Source: Gigantopelta aegis
Taxonomy: Eukaryota > Mollusca > Gastropoda > Neomphalida > Peltospiridae
Length of the DNA stretch: 64,000 bases
Assembly (NCBI RefSeq): GCF_016097555.1
Contig: NC_054711.1
Coordinates: 34,679,395-34,743,394, forward strand
Reading direction: 5' to 3'
The notes beneath the pieces were generated by a model. That model ran no database searches. It was not told the DNA's origin and was given only the letters and a program-made list of their open reading frames with translations. Positions within the stretch are counted from its first letter, which is position 1. Each line of letters starts with the position of its first letter. Below, piece by piece: positions 58,305 through 64,000 of this stretch. Made by a program: the position numbers and the translations under genes.

Positions 58305-59745
58305 CTGGTCTTCAAACTTCTTATAAGAACTTGCTCGATAATCAGGTGCCTGGTTGGATGAAAGACTTGCCCACAGGCGATCGCTTCGTCGAATCACATG
58401 GAACCCCTCATCGAAACGTTTCTGAACATCAGGGTGTTTAGCCTTCAGGTTGGACATCTGCTGCAGATACACCCTTTCAAATTTGATGTATAGGTTGTGG
58501 CCCAAGGCTGCTAGGTAGGGCAGTATGTCCTGGATGGCCTGTAGATGTTATGCCCAGTTTCCAGTGCGCTCTGCCCTTGTGTATTTGCGTAGGATGTCTA
58601 GCATGGCTATGTACTGAACCCAGAGCGCTGAAGTTCTGGATGACATCTTTGCGGACTCGGAATGCTTCTGAAAGCGGTCTTTGATTCATTTCAGGACATC
58701 AGACTGGCAAACCTCCTCAGCAGACATAGCCCCGTCCATCAGCTTCTCAGAGGGTACAAGCTTCATCCAGGTCTGGATGTTTGCTTACATCTGCAGACTG
58801 TTCATCTGGTGGCCTTGCAGCTGCTTCAGCCAAGTCCGGATCTTCATTCTCATTGCTGTCTGATTTGTTAGGTTGGCATGGTAGAGAGCATTGAGCACAT
58901 TTGTCAGCATCAGGGCATTGAGGGCTGCGTCAACAATGAAGTGTGCACGTACTGACCGGGCAATGGCCTTGCCACTAAGCATATGGACCACAGCATTGGA
59001 GGTATAGATCAACTCCAGTAGTCCTTGTAGACCGGATGAAGCCATCAGGTGTCCGATGCATCCGAGGAAGGTCATCTCTGTATGGAAGCCACCCAAACGT
59101 AGGATGATTCTTCTCAGATTACTTCTCATAGGCTCAGAGTTGATGATCATGAGAGCCTTCCATCAAATGTGATGATTGGGGTGATATCATGGCTTCGTGC
59201 ACGCTCACTGATTAACATCAGTGTCGAGTATATGCATGTGCTGTCACTGGAATTCATGTCGATCATGGGCATAAACATGACAGCCGCCTTGCTGGGATGG
59301 TATCGAGGATCCAAACATGATGGATGCCTTCCACAGGATATCAAGATTTTCACAGCAGTTCTGGGCCTTTAGGTTGATGAACTTCTGGAAGGTCACTGGC
59401 GTCATCTCGCGACTTTCTTCCCTGTGGTACCGTATCTGCACCCTTTCAACCATTGCCACATCGAGGGAGGTCACCTTAGCCCTGGGGATTGGTCAGCCTG
59501 ATCTGGTTCCAGGGGTGATGGCAGCAATCATCCCCATGCCATGGAAGGTGTCATGGCCATCCAGCGTGCGAATGTTATGGTCGACATTGTCGGCTGTATA
59601 TTGGACAAACTCTGTCGACAGGTTAGGGATGTCTATTCCGTGTGGTTGAGCAGCACTTCGCTCAAACTGGCGCACCTCTTGGGAGCACGAGAGGACAATG
59701 ATAAGCTGAGGATAATGTCCACAAATAGCACCAAGTACTAACAGT
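56965..59745 (-). pseudogene. Academ-like transposase with PIN/XPG-like nuclease region and Cys-rich tail, broken
   Basis: Read on the minus strand from 59,745. FVQYTADNVDHNIRTLDGHD (about 59,620), MFMPMIDMNSSDSTCIYSTL (about 59,280), ITPIITFDGRLS (about 59,170) and LGGFHTEMTFLGCIGHLMAS (about 59,090) are the likely RNase H-like transposase blocks. RSRGMTEQQRLLWLLPMPAC (about 58,250) and ELTGVNYNTGEQNMDMTKAR follow. GDADLLIV (about 57,800), VLVGDDTDHLILLCYHA (about 57,735), HAILVCDTTSRLHGIGKGAS and RFCEKMASKSSHIKPQALPP look like a PIN/FEN1-type acidic nuclease site (inference). The end is Cys-rich and acidic (IECTPACGKSRGYDCTNT, DDDEDDDIVEI, stop at 56,965), recalling tesmin-type CXC tails. 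At least five frame changes and several stops break it, including a stop in the EWK segment near 57,220. Known relatives are multi-copy proteins in molluscs and other invertebrates, usually unnamed. Confidence 0.75.
58261..58303. repeat. C43 homopolymer inside the Academ-like coding region
   Basis: 43 consecutive C residues (poly-Gly on the coding strand) lie just before LTRSRGMTEQQR. By recollection relatives have only Gly-Gly there, so the run is an expansion of that codon pair or a sequencing error. Confidence 0.95.
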
Positions 59746-60189
59746 TATATCAGAGCAAGCACCTCAAGCATATTTTATGTCTCAAGATCTACAATCAGTC
59801 TCACCAACCAGTAATGTGGACCCCATAGAAAAATCTGGTATTTTCAATGAATGAGCCATTCACTGTTCTCATACATTTAGGGTAACCTTGAGGGGTGACC
59901 TTGACCTCAAATCGTCAAAATAAGATCAGAATAGCATTCCTTGACCAAACAATCACTAAAAAGTGGTATTATTCACGATTGTATCACTTGGATTTTTAAG
60001 AACGATTGACACTATGCCGGGTGGCGGCCATATTAGATTTCCCACAATTTGGGACTCCCCCCCCCCCCCCCACCGGAGGAATTCTTAGGACTTTTTATAT
60101 GTCAAAGGGGACACCTCCAGGGGTACAAAACAATTGAGAGAGCTTTTGCTGCAATTTGTGTGAGGTCATTGTACTTAATGCCTGTACTA

Positions 60190-60649
60190 TAAATATTTAC
60201 AACCAAATAATTTACTACAGTGAAAACCACTTTGTAGATAGTAATTCCCTAAAATAAATTGGACGTTTTTCAGAGCCTTTTTATATATCTGTACAGGTCT
60301 GAACCACTCTAAATCAGATACTCCTTAAAACCAAACTTTTTACTTGGCTCCTTGACTGTCCAGTTTACAGGGTTTCACTTTTGTTTTTATTTGAGCGTTA
60401 TGTCAGGTGAATGTTGTCGCAGGTTTGCCGTCTTTGTGCAACTTACGAGTCTGATCCTTCTCTAGATGCCGACAGTCAACATGTCACATTTTTGTGGATT
60501 TGCCAATTTCAATTCTGTGATAAGAATCCAACTGTGCACTTATGATACTGCACTTTAATCTAATGTTATTACCTGAAACAAACTTTCTATCAGAAAATTT
60601 GGCGTTTTTTGTTAATAACACATCCTTCCAGTGAAATGCTTGCCCTCAA
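60190..60649. other. Unassigned DNA
   Basis: No gene, known repeat or clear structure is seen. Confidence 0.4.
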
Positions 60650-60845
60650 ATGAGAGAGGAAACCTGCAATGGGCAACACTTTTTGATTAGCATCAAGGGA
60701 TTTTGTATATGCAGCATCCTACAGACAGGATAGTACATACCACAGCCTTTGTTAGTTGTGGAGCACTGGCTGAAATGAGAAATAGCCTAATGGTCCCACT
60801 GACAGGGATCAATCACTTTACCACTGGGCTACATCCCGTCCCGGT
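60650..60845 (-). mobile_element. SINE-A fragment
   Basis: On the minus strand: ATGTAGCCCAGTGGTAAAGTG (A box), TGATCCCTGTCAGTGGGACC, ATTAGGCTATTTCTCATTTC, CAGTGCTCCACAACTAACAA, TACTATCCTGTCTGTAGGAT and GCATATACAAAATCCCTTGAT. The copy is truncated before the tail. Confidence 0.8.
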
Positions 60846-60904
60846 CCATGACCCAAACAGGTGACCCATGACTAGTGCATCAAAGTCTGTGGTACATGTA
60901 TCTG

Positions 60905-61765
60905 TTATCCTATCGTGGTTAAACCATCTGACATAGATACAGGGTTCACAGCATGATACCATCTCCCACCCAGATTAGATGGGTAGGTATAAGACCACTA
61001 CACCCTCTTCTCTCTCACTAATCACAAACAACTCACTCACTGTCCTAGAGAAGACAACTCAGTGGGTAGATGTGAGACCACTACACCGTTCTCTCACTAA
61101 CCACGAACAACTCACTCATTGTCCTGGACAGACAGCTCAATGGATAGGTGTAAGACCACTACACCCTCTTCTCTCTAACTAACCAGGAACAACTCACTCA
61201 CTGTCCTGGACAGACAGCTCAGTGGGTAGGTGTGAGACCACTACACCCTCTTCTCTCTCACTAATCACAAACAACTCACTCACTGTCCTGGACACAGCTC
61301 AATGGGTAGGTGTAAGACCACTACACCCTCTTCTCTCTCACTAACCACGAACAACTCACTCACTGTCCTGGGCAGACAGCTCAATGGGTAGGTGTAAGAC
61401 CACTACACCCTCTTCTCTCTCACTAACCACAAACAACTCACTCACTGTCCTAGAGAAGACAACTCAGTGGGTAGGTGTGAGACCACTACACCGTTCTCTC
61501 TCACTAACCACGAACAACTTACTCTGTCCTGGACAGACAGCTCAATAGGTAGGTGTAAGACCACTACACCCTCTTCTCTCTCACTAACCACAAACAACTC
61601 ACTCACTGTCCTAGACAGACAACTCAGTGGATAGGTGTAAGACCACTATACCCTCTTCTCTCTCAACAGTCTTGGAATGACAACCCAGATAGCTGAGGTA
61701 TGTGCCCATGACAGCGTTCTTGAACCTCAATTGGACATAAACACGAAAAATAAGTTGAGATTAAT
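60905..61765 (+). mobile_element. SINE-C with expanded middle
   Basis: A diverged head (GTGGTTAAACCATCTGACAT, ACAGGGTTCACAGCATGATACC) precedes the tandem array. The tail after it (GATAGCTGAGGTATGTGCCC, GACAGCGTTCTTGAACCTCA, ACACGAAAAATAAGTTGAG) is SINE-C's. It is one SINE insertion, about 860 bp instead of about 240 bp. Confidence 0.8.
60985..61660. repeat. 82-bp minisatellite, about 8 copies
   Basis: Unit blocks are GGGTAGGTGTAAGACCACTA, CACCCTCTTCTCTCTCACTA, ACCACGAACAACTCACTCAC and TGTCCTGGACAGACAGCTCA. Copies vary at single bases (GTGAGACC versus GTAAGACC, TAGAGAAG versus TGGACAGA). Some show 2-5-bp deletions. Confidence 0.93.
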
Positions 61766-61894
61766 GAAATTGAAAGTGTAGCCTTTGTGGTCATGTGGAC
61801 TGCTCCAGAATTAAGCACATGTGGATGGGTGGAAGGTATCACAAATATTTCATGCTTCGTGGGTATGCTGGATCTTTTCCTTCAAGTGGGCATG

Positions 61895-62030
61895 ATCTAC
61901 AGTGTAGCTCAGTCAGTAGAGTGCTCATCTGAGGTGTATGGGACATCGGATCGAATCACCTTGGTGGACCAATCCTAAAAGTTCTCTAGCATTTTGTCAG
62001 TCCCAACCAGTGCCCCTGGGTAGGATGATT
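61895..62030 (+). mobile_element. tRNA-like SINE head, third type
   Basis: Reads GTGTAGCTCAGTCAGTAGAG (A box), GGACATCGGATCGAATCACC (B box), then TTGGTGGACCAATCC and GTCAGTCCCAACCAGTGCCC. It resembles the SINE-A body start (CCCATTGG, CCAGCCAGTGC) but has a different head. The 3' part is absent. Confidence 0.6.
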
Positions 62031-62204
62031 ATTCATCCACAAACATACTTTTCAATTTCCAGATTGGAAAAAATAATTTAATGAGCAAATATAGTGATTA
62101 TCTCTTTATTAAAAAATATTTTTGATCAATGATTGTCTGAATCTTTCTCCTCTGGTTATGTAAACTGCTGTAATGCTTGCTTCACTCTGTAAAACAAAAA
62201 TAGA

Positions 62205-62595
62205 AAGAAAGAAAGAAGTGTTTTATTTAACGATGCACTCAACACATTTTATTTACGGTTATATGGCGTCAGACATATGGTTAAGGACCACACAGATTTT
62301 TTTAGAGGAAACCCGCTGTCGCCACATAGGCTACTCTTTTTACGACAGGCAGCAAGGGATCTTTTATTTGCGCTTCCCACAGGCAGGATAGCACAAACCA
62401 TGGCCTTTGTTGAACCAGTTATGGATCACTGATCGGTGCAAGTGGTTTACACCTACCCATTGAGCCTTGCGGAGCACTCACTCAGGGTTTGGAGTCGGTA
62501 TCTGGATTAAAAATTCCATGCCTCGACTGGGATCCAAACCCAGTACCTACCAGCCTGTAGACCAATGGCCTGCCACGACACCACCGAGGCCGGTC
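62205..62595 (-). mobile_element. SINE-B, full length with 12-bp target duplication
   Basis: Nearly identical to the copy at 54,641-55,030, with the same mosaic order and the (TTTC)n end. AACAAAAATAGA flanks both sides (62,193-62,204 and 62,596-62,607). Small differences include a short insertion in the TTTTTTAGAGG stretch. Confidence 0.93.
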
Positions 62596-62607
62596 AACAA
62601 AAATAGA

Positions 62608-62949
62608 ATACAAATGGTCCTGTCAATTTGGTAAACAGTTGGTATTAAAATTAGAATACTTGGTATATGAACTACCTGCAACATTATACATCTTCATACT
62701 TTGGGATTAATCAGATTAGAATACTTATAAATATACACTTCTTGCCATAGGCAACCAGGTCAATTTAGCCCATGGAGGGGAGGGAATTTTATTAAGAAAC
62801 TTATTAAACTATTTTCCAAAATATTTCCATATTTTCCAGCAATTCAACTGTTATGTCCCTAGATCCCTTGTAAAAGGTAAATGAATGAAATGGTTATTGA
62901 CACCACAGCATGAACAAAATAGCGTTGTTGAGTGTCAAAGATATGGATG
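62608..62949. other. Unassigned DNA
   Basis: AT-rich, with no feature recognised. Confidence 0.4.
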
Positions 62950-63660
62950 AATAAAATGTCAACTACTATAATAGCACTATTGGGTGAGCAAATAACTGGG
63001 GTAACCTTTCTAATGATGATAGAAACAAGAAATTTGGAACAGATGATCTCTGTCAGGCACATGTCACATCCAATCAATCAGCCACTTGAATTTTCAATAT
63101 GGTGGCCATTTTTCAAGATGGCCACCATACTGTCCTACAACTGTTTATCACCGAGATGTATTTTAATATAGTTTTTCAATATTAGTCATTTTATATTATT
63201 TTTATATGTTTAGAAACATGTTGAACCTAACATCTGATATATAAAAAAGGCCTCTGATGGTTGGAGTGGCAAATATTGTGGGTCAGTGTATGGCAACTTT
63301 CCCAAAACATGGGCACCTTCTACTAGGACTATTGGCAGAGCAGATAACAGAAATGAATTTTCAAATGGTGATACAAGCATGAAACTCTACACAGATGATC
63401 TCTTTGGAGAGTTCTTCAAATTCAATCAATGAGCAACTTGAAAGTCAATAAGCCGGTAATGTTTTAAGATGGCTATCATTTTCTTCCCCAAGCACTGTTC
63501 GTTATTGACATGTATATTAATAACTTCGTCCGATTTTAGTCATCTTAGTGACTTTGTGTGTACTAGAATTTAAAAGCATGCTGAAAGTAATTCTGCTATT
63601 TAAAATACCATCAGAATTAATGGGTTTTTAAAATTAAAAATGGCTGCTATATTTCCTGCA
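62950..63660. repeat. Diverged ~355-bp tandem repeat, two copies
   Basis: ACTATTGGGTGAGCAAATAAC, ACAGATGATCTCTGTC, ATTCAATCAATgaGC-type CCACTTGAA and TATCACCGAGATGTAT occur from 62,985. Counterparts ACTATTGGCAGAGCAGATAAC, ACAGATGATCTCTTTGG, GCAACTTGAA and TATTGACATGTAT follow about 330-355 bp later. A hairpin ATGGTGGCCAT/ATGGCCACCAT lies at 63,099-63,127 in the first copy only. Confidence 0.6.
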
Positions 63661-64000
63661 AACAGTCACCAGCTGCAGTAGAACATAAATTTGTACCAGT
63701 TGGTATACCTTGTTCAATACCTTCTTTTGTCATAAGCCTGTTTAGTTTGTCTCTTAATTAGCTCATACTATCATTAATTTACCTTTTAGAGTTATGTATT
63801 CCTACCTAGTTGAACATGTACGTATATATGCCAATACATTTGATATTTTAATATTTATAGTTTCTAATGTAAAGATGATATTCTGTGCTATTTTTACAAA
63901 CTAAACTAAACTAAAGAAAATAAATAAAGAAGACTATAGGCACTATTCATTAATCCTTATTATCATGACTGTCTCTGTAATAATACTTCCTTCATGACTT
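63661..64000. other. Unassigned right edge
   Basis: AT-rich DNA with (AAACT)n-like and AATAAATAAAG stretches near 63,898-63,930. No gene is seen. Confidence 0.4.

Larger units (their letters stand above)
56453..60189 (-). mobile_element. Academ-like DNA transposon (possibly AcademX), decayed, 3.74 kb
   Basis: Long inverted ends enclose a transposase remnant. The left end reads TAGTACAGGCATT, then CCTCACACACATTGCAACAAAAGC, ACTCAATGAGGGG and AAAGTCCTAAGGAATCCTCGG into a G run. The complement of the right end reads TAGTACAGGCATT, then CCTCACACAAATTGCAGCAAAAGC and AAAGTCCTAAGAATTCCTCCGG into a G run. The repeats are about 130-150 bp and diverged. The exact target duplication is unclear (TTTA versus TATA). 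Assignment to Academ rests on the coded protein: this family has a DDE transposase, and one branch is known to carry an XPG-type nuclease. I have not verified this by search. Confidence 0.7.

Overview
This window is repeat-dense animal nuclear DNA, most likely from a mollusc, and a gastropod is my best guess. The evidence is tRNA-derived SINEs of the kind common in molluscan genomes, Tx1/L1-type and RNase H-bearing LINEs, Tc1, piggyBac and Academ-like DNA transposons, long (TA)n, (CA)n and (CATA)n tracts, and split coding exons with GT-AG borders. Nothing bacterial or viral-genome-like is present. The species call is inference.

Layout. 1-2.8 kb: a broken Tx1/L1-type LINE on the minus strand. 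3-11.5 kb: microsatellites, minisatellites and SINE or LINE fragments. 11.6-13.1 kb: a decayed Tc1-like element with both inverted ends. 13.2-19.9 kb: a nested block of SINE, Ty3/Gypsy fossil (one LTR plus pol) and RNase H-bearing LINE. 20.2-20.9 kb: a LINE 3' end. 21.2-25.3 kb: two related Tc1 elements in inverted orientation, each sitting in (TA)n, around a second copy of the Tx1-type LINE. 26.5-28 kb: simple repeats. 28.0-29.1 kb: a ~367-bp tandem repeat. 29.3-30.1 kb: a non-autonomous element with long inverted ends. 30.3-32.9 kb: a ~168-bp satellite organised into dimers and trimers. 33.2-45.4 kb: a 54-bp minisatellite field into which a piggyBac element was captured. The combined 4,841-bp unit is tandemly repeated at near-perfect identity and runs into a 200-N assembly gap.

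The host gene. Three exons on the minus strand (50,006-50,079; 46,742-46,813; 45,657-45,799) join in frame with canonical splice sites and encode an N-terminal stretch of an ARMC8/Gid5-like armadillo protein, a scaffold of the CTLH/GID ubiquitin ligase. It is the only host gene I can support. The neighbouring repeats to the right lie in its introns or 5' flank. Its later exons must lie in or beyond the gap and the piggyBac field.

50-64 kb: intronic or intergenic DNA with two fold-back elements, two full SINEs with perfect target duplications, and a 3.7-kb TIR element (56.45-60.19 kb). That element carries a broken Academ-like transposase with a PIN/XPG-like nuclease region and a Cys-rich tail. 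At 60.9-61.8 kb there is a SINE whose middle has expanded into about eight 82-bp repeats.

The strongest leads are the Academ-like element, the piggyBac-minisatellite tandem unit, the mosaic SINE families and the higher-order satellite. Family names come from motif recognition by eye. No alignments or searches were run.
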